A DNA stretch of 36,026 nt, from positions 1-36,026 of the forward strand of contig NZ_VCYI01000020.1 of assembly GCF_030464365.1 (NCBI RefSeq), written 5' to 3'. The notes beneath the pieces are model-generated. The model searched no databases. It had not been told where the DNA came from and worked only from the letters and a program-made list of their open reading frames with translations. Source of the stretch: Methanoculleus methanifontis (lineage in GTDB: Archaea; Halobacteriota; Methanomicrobia; Methanomicrobiales; Methanoculleaceae). A program made the position numbers and the translations under genes. Shown one piece after another: positions 8,612 to 15,614 of the stretch; within the stretch, counting starts at the first letter, position 1; each line of letters opens with the position of its first letter.

Positions 8612-9043
8612 ATGGAGGCTCACGATATTCGAATCAGGGAGCGGATATTGCAGAAGATGGAGGTGCTCATCGACCGGATCGAGTTTATCGAGCGCCATCT
8701 GTCTGATGCTGTGGTGAGCGACCGCATCCTGCGCAAGGCACTCTACAAGGAGTTTCAGGAGGCCGTGGAGGCGGTTACGGATATATCTGCGCTCGTCCGC
8801 CGGATGCTCCACTCCTCCGCACAGGACGATTACACCAATCTTGACTATCTGGTGACAGAAGAGATCATCGATCCGGAGACCGGGAGGGATATGAAATCTG
8901 CGAACGGGCTAAGAAACCGTCTGGTTCACGAATACGACGGTGTCAACGACCACATCGCGTATGCCGCGATGCAGCGGCTTATGCCTCGCCTGCGCAGGTT
9001 TTCGGAGGAGGTGCTGATATGGCTGAATGCAGACAGGACCTGA
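8612..9043 (+). CDS. hepT: HepT-type HEPN ribonuclease toxin
   Basis: 143 aa, all-helical HEPN (DUF86) protein. The HEPN RNase motif RX4HXY is seen near the C-terminus as RNRLVHEY (about residues 103-110). In the characterised HepT-MntA systems this RNase is the toxin, and the nucleotidyltransferase partner inactivates it by adding AMP to the tyrosine of this motif; both motif and tyrosine are present. It overlaps the next gene by 25 nt, the usual coupled arrangement. Length fits the family. Confidence 0.9.
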   Translation: MEAHDIRIRERILQKMEVLIDRIEFIERHLSDAVVSDRILRKALYKEFQEAVEAVTDISALVRRMLHSSAQDDYTNLDYLVTEEIIDPETGRDMKSANGLRNRLVHEYDGVNDHIAYAAMQRLMPRLRRFSEEVLIWLNADRT

Positions 9044-9411
9044 TCCTGGACCACTTCCGGGAGATCCTCCCCTCGATCAGGGCCATTCTGCTCTTCGGCT
9101 CGCGTGCCATGGGCTACGCGGCCCCTGAATCCGATATCGACCTCTGCCTGATCCTGAACGATGGGGCGGACAGGACTGCGGTGTATGAGAGAATGCTCCT
9201 CGCCCCGGAGGGATACGATATCGTCGTATATGACGAGATCCCCTGGTATCTCCGGGGAGGGATACTTGAGCGGCACTGCATCGTATACGCAGAGGACCCC
9301 GGCGACCTTGACTTCTGGCTCTATAAACAACGCCGGATCTGGTCAGATATGAAGCCGCGTCAGCAGAAGGCGTCTGCCGGGGATCTTCTCAGGCGCATCG
9401 GGCACTCCTGA
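9019..9411 (+). CDS. mntA: MntA-type nucleotidyltransferase antitoxin
   Basis: 130 aa minimal nucleotidyltransferase. The motif GSX10DXD is exact: GSRAMGYAAPESDID at about residues 29-43, giving the metal-binding aspartates. A third acidic position is likely in YDIVVYDE (about residues 70-77). It follows hepT with a 25-nt overlap, so the pair is a type VII toxin-antitoxin module in which this protein is expected to AMPylate HepT. The C-terminal helical tail is of usual length. Confidence 0.9.
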   Translation: MAECRQDLILDHFREILPSIRAILLFGSRAMGYAAPESDIDLCLILNDGADRTAVYERMLLAPEGYDIVVYDEIPWYLRGGILERHCIVYAEDPGDLDFWLYKQRRIWSDMKPRQQKASAGDLLRRIGHS

Positions 9412-9503
9412 CCGGTTCACACGCATCCCGTTATGGGCAACGAAGCAGGCGCGGAAGATGCAATTAATATGGTGCCCGGTAAGACTCTACCAGAGGAAAG
9501 GGA

Positions 9504-10105
9504 ATGCGGATTGCGAGTGCTCCCGACGGCACCATCCACATCGATGGAAAGGTTGTAACCGCACTGGACCATTTTGTGGCCTCGGTGACGGAGATCATCG
9601 AGCGGTATACCCGCTACGTGATCGTCAGCGGATACGTTGCAATCCTTTTTGGAAGGGCCAGGGGTACGGAAGATATCGATCTCTTCGTCGACTACATGGA
9701 CCGCGATACATTCATGTCGTTCTCCGAAGACCTCCTGGAACAAGGGTTCTACTTCCTGAATTCCGACGACATCGGCGAGATCTACTCGATGCTCTGCGAC
9801 AGGCTCGCCGTGCGGATCGCCGGGGCAGGCAGGATCATCCCGAACATCGAGATGACGTTCAAGAAAGACGACTTCGATCGGTATGCGATGTCCAGAGCGA
9901 AGAGGGTACAGTTTGACGACATCCGGTTCTTCGTATCGCCCATCGAGTTGCAGATTCCCTATAAACTCTATCTCGGGAGCGACAAGGATATCGAGGATGC
10001 GTCTATCTCTGGATGTTGTTCCGGGAGACGCTCGATACCAATCTCCTGCAATCGTTCATGGAGCGCCTGGAGGTCCGGGGGGAGCAGTATGGAATTGAGG
10101 TTTGA
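9504..10105 (+). pseudogene. DUF6036/AbiEii-like nucleotidyltransferase with one frameshift
   Basis: ATG 9504 is preceded by GAGGAAAGGG. The N-terminal part has a nucleotidyltransferase motif, GYVAILFGRARGTEDIDLFV (about residues 47-66), with the DID metal-binding pair. After SDKDIEDA the zero frame turns into low-complexity residues; shifting by one base near 9997-10001 restores a convincing helical end (VYLWMLFRETLDTNLLQ ... YGIEV) and a stop at 10103. One base seems lost. The restored gene would be about 200 aa and overlap the next ORF by 17 nt. Recent inactivation, a sequencing error, or frameshifting cannot be told apart here. The family assignment is by motif only. Confidence 0.7.
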
Positions 10106-10313
10106 TCGCGAGAAGAACCGGCAGGAGCGGCTGGCCTTTGTCCGGAGACATGCCCTCCGGGTCAGGGAAGTCCCGAACGAGGTCTGGAGCCGCGAGCAGG
10201 CCGACCTGATCGACGCGTTCTTTGAAAATGCCGAAAACTTCGCTCTTTCCAGGTCCGAGTACCTCCGGATGCACCGGGCCCGGCGGGGCCGTCCCGAACC
10301 GGTGCACGGGTAA
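10089..10313 (+). CDS. Small partner protein of the NTase gene
   Basis: 74 aa, rich in Arg and Glu, predicted helical, with NEVWSREQADLIDAFFENA and LSRSEYLRMH segments. Its ATG lies 17 nt inside the end of the frame-restored nucleotidyltransferase gene, so the two were probably coupled like a toxin-antitoxin pair. I do not recognise a named family. In the uncorrected reading it would be fused to the NTase frame; the overlap argues for a separate protein. Confidence 0.55.
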   Translation: MELRFDREKNRQERLAFVRRHALRVREVPNEVWSREQADLIDAFFENAENFALSRSEYLRMHRARRGRPEPVHG

Positions 10314-10410
10314 CTTCGGGTGGGGCAAAAGGAGAGCGGTCGCTGCATGGCGAGTGTATCCGTTCCGGTCGGAGAGCGAATGTGGCCACGGTCGACGCAC
10401 TCCCGCCACC

Positions 10411-10956
10411 TCATAGGCGAGCCCCTCGAACAAGCATGTGGTTTTGCAGGACGCTTGCGGCAAACGGGTCGCCTTCCTCTTTCATCCGCTCCCACCGGTA
10501 GTAGGGGACGACCGTCAACTGCACCTCCCGATCGGTCTCCGCCTCCAGTGCCGGCACCCGGCCGTGGTCGACCTGGCTCTCGTCGCCGATGATCAGGATG
10601 TCGATGTCGCTTCCCTCATCGAAGGTCCCCGCCGCAGTGCTCCCGTAGACCGCGACCGCGATGCTTTCGGGCGCGAGGTCCTCGATGCCGGCCCGGACGA
10701 GGAGGAGGGCCATGCAGGCCCGCTTTAACTCCCGGACGGCAAAGGCGTCGTTGTCGAGGGAGAGGAGCCGTGCGGTGCCGAGGCGCGTGACGGTGATCAA
10801 CCCGTCGCGCTCGAAGGCATCGGCATACGCTTTGACGCTTGCCGGACTGACCCCGATCTCCCGGGCGAGTTTATTGATGTGGATCTCGCCCGTGGGGTGG
10901 GTGAGGAACCAGGCAAGGACCCGGAACCCGACGAACTTCTCGAACTCCCGGAGCAT
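10411..10956 (-). CDS. Winged-helix/nucleotidyltransferase fusion protein
   Basis: 181 aa. Residues 1 to about 75 form a winged helix (HINKLAREIGVSPASVKAYADAFERDGLI, seen in parts: recognition helix SPASVKAYADAF). The C-terminal half is a minimal nucleotidyltransferase with the exact GSX10DXD motif (GSTAAGTFDEGSDID). ATG 10956 is chosen because it begins the winged helix and lies about 28 nt from a TATA-like box, giving a leaderless message; a longer frame to 11061 reads through the promoter. Such proteins occur as stand-alone regulators or antitoxin-like NTases in methanogens. Its own promoter carries a palindrome, which suggests autoregulation. Confidence 0.8.
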   Translation of the reverse strand: MLREFEKFVGFRVLAWFLTHPTGEIHINKLAREIGVSPASVKAYADAFERDGLITVTRLGTARLLSLDNDAFAVRELKRACMALLLVRAGIEDLAPESIAVAVYGSTAAGTFDEGSDIDILIIGDESQVDHGRVPALEAETDREVQLTVVPYYRWERMKEEGDPFAASVLQNHMLVRGARL

Positions 10957-10962
10957 ATAATG

Positions 10963-10988
10963 TATTGAATGATTGTTCAATATATTAA
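10963..10988 (-). promoter_or_regulatory. Operator palindrome and TATA box of the winged-helix/NTase gene
   Basis: TATTGAA (10963-10969) and TTCAATA (10976-10982) form a perfect 7-bp inverted repeat with a 6-bp gap. Next to it 10981-10988 reads TTAATATA on the minus strand, a TATA-like box about 28 nt before ATG 10956. A dimer bound to the palindrome would cover the start region, so the gene product's winged helix is an obvious candidate repressor. Confidence 0.6.
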
Positions 10989-11015
10989 ACGGTTGTGGAG
11001 CACGAGCTCCCGCCC

Positions 11016-11119
11016 CGGGCGTCGCGGTGGTGGAGGTGGTCGGGGAGATAGGTGAACTCAAAGACGTCGGGGTCGTGAAAGAGGGTCTGGTCGCTGCGGA
11101 GAAGGGGCGAGTGCGTCAT
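11016..11119 (-). pseudogene. 5' remnant of a second cdc6 gene
   Basis: From ATG 11119 the minus strand reads MTHSPLLRSDQTLFHDPDVF and continues to about HLHHRDA, nearly the same as the first 34 residues of the intact Cdc6 gene (start 21912). Similarity stops near 11016, where the sequence runs into the promoter region of the winged-helix/NTase gene. The ATPase domain is absent. It marks the left edge of a duplicated segment. Confidence 0.85.
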
Positions 11120-11197
11120 AGAAGAGACTGGAGAAGAGGTAGTAAATAACAAGGAGGCGTGCGCGGGTTGAACGTGAAGGGGGGAAGAGTCCCCGCT

Positions 11198-11704
11198 TCA
11201 GTCGAGCGACGTGATGTCGTCGGCCCAGGTCTCGACCGCGTCCCTGATGGCGTCATCCTGGTAGGACGAGAGCCGGACGGTCTTTCTGGTGAAGGTGACG
11301 TAGTAGTCATCACCCGAGGGGTCGTGGCACCGGAGCTGCGCGTAGTAGGTCTCGCGGGGGCCGTTCCGGACGACATCGGTTGCGCCCATCGCGGTCTTGA
11401 GGGCCGTGTTCGCGAGGACCTCGGCGGCGTTCGCGTCGAACGCGGCGATCGAGGGGGAGTTGAGCGAGACGGTCCCGACCCGCTTGCCCGCGTCGAGGAA
11501 GTCCACCTTCGCGATGTAGTGCTCGCGGTTGAGGACGATCGGGTCGACGGTCTGCCCGTCGCCGTCCGTATACCCGACGCACCCGAAGGGGTTGTCGTCG
11601 ATGACGGACTGGACGAGGGTGTTAAACGACGTTACGTCGGCGATCGGGACGGCGAGGTCCCGGAGCGCCGTTTTGTTGACGGTGGTCTGCACGAAGTCTG
11701 CCAT
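11198..11704 (-). CDS. Conserved 168-aa protein of the replicon module (copy 1)
   Basis: 168 aa, no signal peptide or membrane helix, unknown function. It is roughly three quarters identical over its full length to the protein at 21990-22496, with the same length; the C-terminal part (HDPSGDDYYVTFTRKTVRLS onward) is best conserved. The start ATG 11704 fits both copies. Both copies lie just upstream of a cdc6 start on the same strand and have almost the same promoter, so the product likely serves the replicon or its carrier. Substitutions are mostly conservative and the frame is open, so this copy is probably functional. Confidence 0.75.
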   Translation of the reverse strand: MADFVQTTVNKTALRDLAVPIADVTSFNTLVQSVIDDNPFGCVGYTDGDGQTVDPIVLNREHYIAKVDFLDAGKRVGTVSLNSPSIAAFDANAAEVLANTALKTAMGATDVVRNGPRETYYAQLRCHDPSGDDYYVTFTRKTVRLSSYQDDAIRDAVETWADDITSLD

Positions 11705-11722
11705 GGGGTTTCACTCCATTGC

Positions 11723-11745
11723 GGCACAACGCTCTCGGTTGTGCC
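11723..11745. repeat. Leader hairpin present only in copy 1
   Basis: GGCACAAC-GCTCTCG-GTTGTGCC is a perfect 8-bp stem with a 7-nt loop, in the leader between the conserved promoter block and the ATG of the 168-aa gene. Copy 2 lacks it, and its promoter-to-ATG distance is about 30 nt shorter. A weaker hairpin at 16392-16410 shares the AACGCTCTCGG core. Confidence 0.55.
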
Positions 11746-11760
11746 TGATGCCTGCATGCT

Positions 11761-11820
11761 CCCGGGAATATGACAGACACTTATAGGGTATACCCGGGAG
11801 GGGATTAGCCTGACTTTATC
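11761..11820 (-). promoter_or_regulatory. Conserved 60-bp promoter block, copy 1
   Basis: By eye only three of 60 positions differ from 22524-22583, upstream of the paralogous gene, although the coding regions have diverged much more. It contains CCCGGG at 11761 and 11793, the perfect palindrome GGGTATACCC at 11786-11795, and a TATA-like CCTATAAG on the minus strand. Confidence 0.65.
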
Positions 11821-11845
11821 GGGGTGGGCGGATTGGGCCTGGATT

Positions 11846-11940
11846 CGTGAATATAAGCGTTACGGCCAGATTTTTCTCTCTGGCATCCTGCTGGCCCCGG
11901 GAAGGCTCCCGGGATGACCGGAGAGATGACCACCCGAACA
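11846..11940 (+). pseudogene. 5' fragment of the small membrane protein gene
   Basis: The leader (ATATAAGCGTTACGGCCAG, TTTTCTCTCTGGCATCCT) and first codons (ATG at 11914, then GAC/ACC-rich codons for MTGEMTTR) resemble the leader and start at 12735-12835 and 23365-23470. Similarity ends before hicB. So HicBA seems to have landed in, or next to, a copy of this gene. Confidence 0.55.
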
Positions 11941-11992
11941 CGTCGGTCAGTATTATCACCACAAAGAGAGATGCTATTCTATCGGTGAGATC

Positions 11993-12205
11993 ATGAGGAC
12001 GTTCACGGCCGTGCTCTACAGGGAAGAAGACATGTACATCGCGGAGTGCCCGGAGGTCGGCACCGTCAGCCAGGGTCGGACAGTAGAGGAGGCGGTAGCC
12101 AACCTCAAAGAGGCTACAGAGCTGTACTTAGAAGAATTCCCGCTGGAAGACGGGAGAAGGCCGATCATCACGACGTTCGAGGTGGCCGAGGGTGCCCGGG
12201 CTTAA
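11993..12205 (+). CDS. hicB: HicB antitoxin
   Basis: 70 aa HicB-type partial RNase H fold: FTAVLYREEDMYIAECPEVG, then the TVEEAVANLKEATELYLEEF helix (about residues 30-49). GGTGAGATC just before the ATG is a strong ribosome site. It overlaps hicA by 14 nt, antitoxin first. HicB binds and masks HicA and in many systems represses the operon; this short form has no C-terminal DNA-binding domain, so repression by it alone is doubtful. Confidence 0.93.
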   Translation: MRTFTAVLYREEDMYIAECPEVGTVSQGRTVEEAVANLKEATELYLEEFPLEDGRRPIITTFEVAEGARA

Positions 12206-12422
12206 GCCGGTATCGGGCGAGACCGTGATAAAGATACTCTCAAAACAGTATGGATTCGTCGTCAGCGGGCGGACCGGGAGCCATGTGCGTATGTCAAAGG
12301 CGATGCCCGGCGGTAAGGTGGGGACAGTCGTCCCGTTGCACGGCGAACTGAAGGTCGGCACACTCCGCGGTGTTCTGAAGTTGGCGAAGATCGATCCCGA
12401 CGATTTTGCCCGGCATCTCTGA
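12192..12422 (+). CDS. hicA: HicA mRNA interferase toxin
   Basis: 76 aa, dsRBD-like HicA fold. Seen: KPVSGETVIKILSKQYGF, the GSH active-site histidine (GRTGSHVRM, H31), and the VPLHGELKVGTLRGVLK helix end. HicA cleaves mRNA during translation and is blocked by HicB. All key residues are present and the gene is coupled to hicB, so the module looks active. Confidence 0.93.
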   Translation: MPGLKPVSGETVIKILSKQYGFVVSGRTGSHVRMSKAMPGGKVGTVVPLHGELKVGTLRGVLKLAKIDPDDFARHL

Positions 12423-12433
12423 AAAGGATGCGG

Positions 12434-12671
12434 AATGACCCCGGAGAGATGCACGGAACCCTGCAGGAAGGGAAGACCGAGTTCATGGCGCGGGTAGGGG
12501 ACGAGATCATTGTCGTCAGGGATGTCCCGATCTCACATCTGCGACCGTTGCGGTGAGGCATACTACAGCGCGGAAGTTTCCCAAAAGATCGATGCCGTGA
12601 TGAGAGAGTTCCATAGCGGCAGGCTTTGCTGCCGGCCTCTCGCGGCCGGCGAGGTCGAACTCACCGGGTGA
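12434..12671 (+). pseudogene. Broken YgiT/MqsA-type antitoxin
   Basis: The DNA is close to the intact gene at 23027-23272. Relative to it, about 10 nt are lost right after the first codons, removing the first CxxC zinc knuckle, and one nt is gained near 12530, so the frame breaks before the second knuckle (ICDRC). No DUF4258-type toxin is upstream; hicA lies there instead. It is a decayed antitoxin, and part of the duplicated segment. Confidence 0.8.
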
Positions 12672-12880
12672 GGCCGGGTGGCTTTCGGACCCGGCACCCC
12701 ACCCTCCGGCCGGATGCACAACGCTCCGCCTTTTTTCTGCATATAACCCTTACGGTCAGGCGTTTTCTCTCCGGCATCCTATTGCTCTCCGGGAGGGTTA
12801 CCAGGATGACCGGGGATAAGACCACCCGGGAGCTCGGTCTTACGAGACGAACCGGGACGTGAAGTGGATCTGTAAGACGC

Positions 12881-13068
12881 GATGCTCCATCAGGAGCGGA
12901 GCGGGAGCACCGCAAGGTGCGACTCGCGATGCTCCATCAGGAGCGGAGCGGGAGCACCGCAAGGTGCGACTCGCGATGCTCCATCAGGAGCGGAGCGGGA
13001 GCACCGCAAGGTGCGACTCGCGATGCTCCATCAGGAGCGGAGCGGGAGCACCGCAAGGTGCGACTCCC
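12881..13068. repeat. Four tandem 47-bp REP-like repeats
   Basis: Units start at 12881, 12928, 12975 and 13022 and are essentially identical; the last differs at its end where the gene resumes. Each carries the hairpin GCACC-GCAA-GGTGC flanked by GGAGCGGAGCGG and CGACTCGCG. No spacers differ between units, so it is an expanded palindromic repeat and not a CRISPR array. Confidence 0.85.
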
Positions 13069-13247
13069 TGCAGCGGATGGAGGAGTGGGATGAGGAGTTC
13101 GAGAGCCGGCTCCGGGCGCTAGAGCGGCTCCCGGGCGGAGAAGGCCGGCGAGGAGAAGAGGGTTTCCACGATCAGCGCCGGGGCCGGCGGGATTGTCGGT
13201 GGGGTGGTGGCGGTGATTGTGAAGGTGCTGGGCGGGGGGTGAGGGGG
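13038..13247 (+). repeat. 210-bp direct repeat, left copy
   Basis: Matches 14591-14800 base for base except one difference near 13230 (G here, C there). It comprises one REP-like hairpin plus the 3' half of the small membrane protein gene. The two copies bracket the AT-rich acyltransferase gene. Confidence 0.85.
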
Positions 13248-13316
13248 GCATGCTACCGTTCTTCCCCCTGATCAGTATGGCTTTGTACTTCCAGAGTAAA
13301 CGAAAGAACTTCTATC

Positions 13317-13347
13317 CCACTGAAAATCTTTGCAGTGGCCCTATAAA
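13317..13347 (+). promoter_or_regulatory. Promoter and inverted repeat of the acyltransferase gene
   Basis: CTATAAAC (13340-13347) is a TATA box about 27 nt before ATG 13371, implying a leaderless message. Directly upstream CCACTG (13317) and CAGTGG (13333) form a 6-bp inverted repeat where TFB/TBP access could be controlled. Confidence 0.5.
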
Positions 13348-13370
13348 CAGAGATTATTTTCGATAACCAT

Positions 13371-14525
13371 ATGTTCAGACCTGTGCAACTTAATTTAATG
13401 GAGAATAAGGCGAGATATTTTGATGAAATTAATATTTTGAGAGCTTTTGCAATCCTAGCCGTAATAAGTATTCATGTTTCAGCATATTTCACGCGTATGG
13501 ATGGAATAAACTGGCTAGCGGCGCTATACATGTCGATCGATGTTCTCTCTCACTTTGCGGTCCCGCTCTTCATAGTAATCTCAGGTTTTGTCTTATACAA
13601 CAAATATTCTGATCACATAGACATCAAAAGGTTCTATAAAAAAAGACTGAAGTCCGTTCTTCCACAATATCTCATCTTTTCTACATTCTACCTGGCAGCA
13701 ACTTACATCGGCTCGATTGTGCTTGCTAAACCTGTTAACCTTGATGTCCTGCATATCATTTACCGATACCTGACAGGAGGATGTTTTTACCACCTCTGGT
13801 TCTTTGTCTTGATCATTCAGTTGTATCTCCTTTATCCCGCAATAATATGGCTGTATAATTATTGTGATGCACGAGGAAGAGTATTAGAACTCCTCTTTGC
13901 AGTTTTCCTCATAGGAGTTCTCTACAACGTATATCCTATCCCGGATATATTCATACTGGGCGTATCCACCCAGATATTAGGAGTGGCCACCAAATTCATC
14001 GGATACGTGTTCTACCTGGCATTAGGGATGACCATTCGGAAAAGATACGATGAACTGCTGCTGAGATCTGTGCCTAGAACATCACTCTATTATGCATCAC
14101 TTCCCCTGCTCTGTTGCACGGTTATTGGCATTTTCGGCTACGCTCAAAAGCACTTCAACCTCGATATAACGCAAATCCTGCCTGTGATGGGAGGCTACTG
14201 GCACTGGCTTACTGCTATGATAAATCCGCTATATTACGTGGTTATCTTTGCCTTCTGTTTCTACATCTCCCTGAATATCGTATCCAGTAGATCAGTCGCA
14301 CTCAAATTGCTGGAAAAAATTGGTGCATATTCTTTTGGGATTTACCTGGTTCATGCATTCATATTGTATGTCATGGTTCTGGCATTGCCACGGCTTGGAT
14401 TCGATTGGAATAACTGGTTGTTCTACCCCCTGGTGTGCATTATAACTCTCGTTCTGAGTTATCTCTCCGTGGAGGTTCTGCAAAAATTCCCCTATAGTGA
14501 GTATTTGATTGGTAGCACCAGGTAG
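13371..14525 (+). CDS. Membrane acyltransferase (acyltransferase-3 family)
   Basis: 384 aa with about ten membrane helices. The N-terminal signature INILRAFAILAVISIHVSAY, with the catalytic-type histidine at the end of helix 1, is that of acyltransferase family 3 (OatA/NodX/WecH type), which O-acetylates surface sugars. The SRFVISGFVLYNKY-like segment (seen as FIVISGFVLYNKYS) and KRLKSVLPQYLIF also fit. The base composition is clearly more AT-rich than its flanks, a sign of transfer, and the gene sits between two copies of a 210-bp repeat. Its stop codon touches the truncated right copy. The substrate is unknown; surface glycan or lipid modification, possibly linked to virus resistance, is only a guess. 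Confidence 0.88.
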   Translation: MFRPVQLNLMENKARYFDEINILRAFAILAVISIHVSAYFTRMDGINWLAALYMSIDVLSHFAVPLFIVISGFVLYNKYSDHIDIKRFYKKRLKSVLPQYLIFSTFYLAATYIGSIVLAKPVNLDVLHIIYRYLTGGCFYHLWFFVLIIQLYLLYPAIIWLYNYCDARGRVLELLFAVFLIGVLYNVYPIPDIFILGVSTQILGVATKFIGYVFYLALGMTIRKRYDELLLRSVPRTSLYYASLPLLCCTVIGIFGYAQKHFNLDITQILPVMGGYWHWLTAMINPLYYVVIFAFCFYISLNIVSSRSVALKLLEKIGAYSFGIYLVHAFILYVMVLALPRLGFDWNNWLFYPLVCIITLVLSYLSVEVLQKFPYSEYLIGSTR

Positions 14526-14802
14526 AGAACTCGTCTACGAGACGAACCGGGATGTAAAGTGGATCTGCCGGGTGCGATGGGCCGCAGGGCCGGAGCGGGA
14601 GCACCGCAAGGTGCGACTCCCTGCAGCGGATGGAGGAGTGGGATGAGGAGTTCGAGAGCCGGCTCCGGGCGCTAGAGCGGCTCCCGGGCGGAGAAGGCCG
14701 GCGAGGAGAAGAGGGTTTCCACGATCAGCGCCGGGGCCGGCGGGATTGTCGGTGGGGTGGTGGCGGTGATTGTGAAGGTGCTCGGCGGGGGGTGAGGGGG
14801 TG
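14526..14802 (+). pseudogene. 5'-truncated small membrane protein gene (copy 2 of the bracket)
   Basis: Starts right after the acyltransferase stop at codons matching LVYETNRDVKWIC of the intact gene, then holds a REP-like insert (stems GGCC-GCAG-GGCC and GCACC-GCAA-GGTGC), then the coiled-coil and membrane tail. It lacks a start codon and has only one repeat unit where the left copy has four. Confidence 0.75.
14591..14800 (+). repeat. 210-bp direct repeat, right copy
   Basis: Counterpart of 13038-13247 with an offset of 1553 bp and one visible mismatch. Such close identity points to recent duplication or gene conversion. Confidence 0.85.
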
Positions 14803-15413
14803 ATCGCGGGCAAGGATGACATGGGATGATGACTTCACAATCTGTGCAGATTTCAGGTTGGAGAATATGACAGATCGCCACAATCCTGTCAACATTCGCT
14901 ACACCTACGGTAGATATACCTGCTTCCCCGTCCCATTCCAGGAGCCACCAGGATTTTCGTCAAGGTATCTGCTTCCAGACAGGGATCGAGATCACACATA
15001 CCTGCTGGATTCGATTGCTAACATTGCAGCGCCTATCTCTACACACTTAAGCCAAAAACATTCAGAGGAACCTGAATGGATGCCGCCAAAAATGTGACCT
15101 GTATCGCGTTGCGCATAACAGGTCGCGCCATCAGGATTGACAGAACGATACTGAAAGCAACCGGATGCATGTAAACATCACTCCGGCAACATTAAAAATA
15201 CAATCACAACGCTGAGATACGCAATATTGGAGCAATATATGGTTGGAAGAAGAACATCAAAAAAAATATATAGCCACCAGACGTATTCCGACTTGTTTAA
15301 TGCTTAACGCAAAAAAACACTAATACTGAAATTGCAGACAAGTAAGGACTATCGCCGCGAGTAAATCCTGAAAAATGAAATCTTAAAAATGGAATGTTGT
15401 GTAGTGGTCGGCA
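14803..15413. other. AT-rich intergenic stretch without a supported gene
   Basis: A 93-codon plus-strand ORF at 14816-15097 has no recognisable family, no clear ribosome site and an unnatural composition, so I do not call it. The right part (15180-15400) is A/T-rich with several A-tracts and probably holds the promoter of the next two genes. Confidence 0.4.
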
Positions 15414-15614
15414 ATGCAGAGTGTGCGTGAAGAGATCTGGGACCAGGAATTGCCTCCCATCAGGATAAACAAGGACACCGTCAAAAAGCAGGCAACCAGG
15501 TACAGAATGGGGAGCGTAAGATTAGCATTAGGGCGTATTAAGACGGAAGAAGAGTTTGAAGAAGATAAGCGCGAGATACTAAAGAAGCAATTCCCCAAAA
15601 ATCCCCTGCAATAG
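15414..15614 (+). CDS. Small hypothetical protein, first gene of a two-gene unit
   Basis: 66 aa, charged and helical (REEIWDQELPPIRINKDTVK, then TEEEFEEDKREILKKQF). I do not recognise a family. Its stop codon directly touches the ATG of the next gene, so the two are almost certainly cotranslated. The size and the pairing with a larger membrane-tailed protein recall regulator-effector or antitoxin-toxin pairs, which is inference only. Confidence 0.6.
   Translation: MQSVREEIWDQELPPIRINKDTVKKQATRYRMGSVRLALGRIKTEEEFEEDKREILKKQFPKNPLQ

Larger units (their letters stand above)
12806..13249 (+). pseudogene. Small membrane protein gene broken by frameshift and tandem repeats (copy 1)
   Basis: ATG 12806 and its GGGAGGGTTACCAGG leader match the intact gene at 23440. 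After about 10 codons extra bases near 12838 shift the frame to a stop at about 12862. The middle holds four tandem 47-bp repeats, and the 3' part still encodes the coiled-coil and Gly/Val/Ala-rich membrane tail. The last 210 bp are repeated with one visible mismatch at 14591-14800. Confidence 0.75.

Noticed and set aside
12881-13068. CRISPR array
   Set aside because: Units are identical along their full 47 bp, with no unique spacers and no cas genes nearby.
12859-13271. ORFs of 87-129 codons across the tandem repeats
   Set aside because: Their repetitive translation (REHRKVRLAML units) comes only from the 47-bp repeats; the underlying gene is the broken small membrane protein.
14816-15097. 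93-codon ORF after the acyltransferase bracket
   Set aside because: No family, no clear ribosome site, unusual composition; could be real but not supported.
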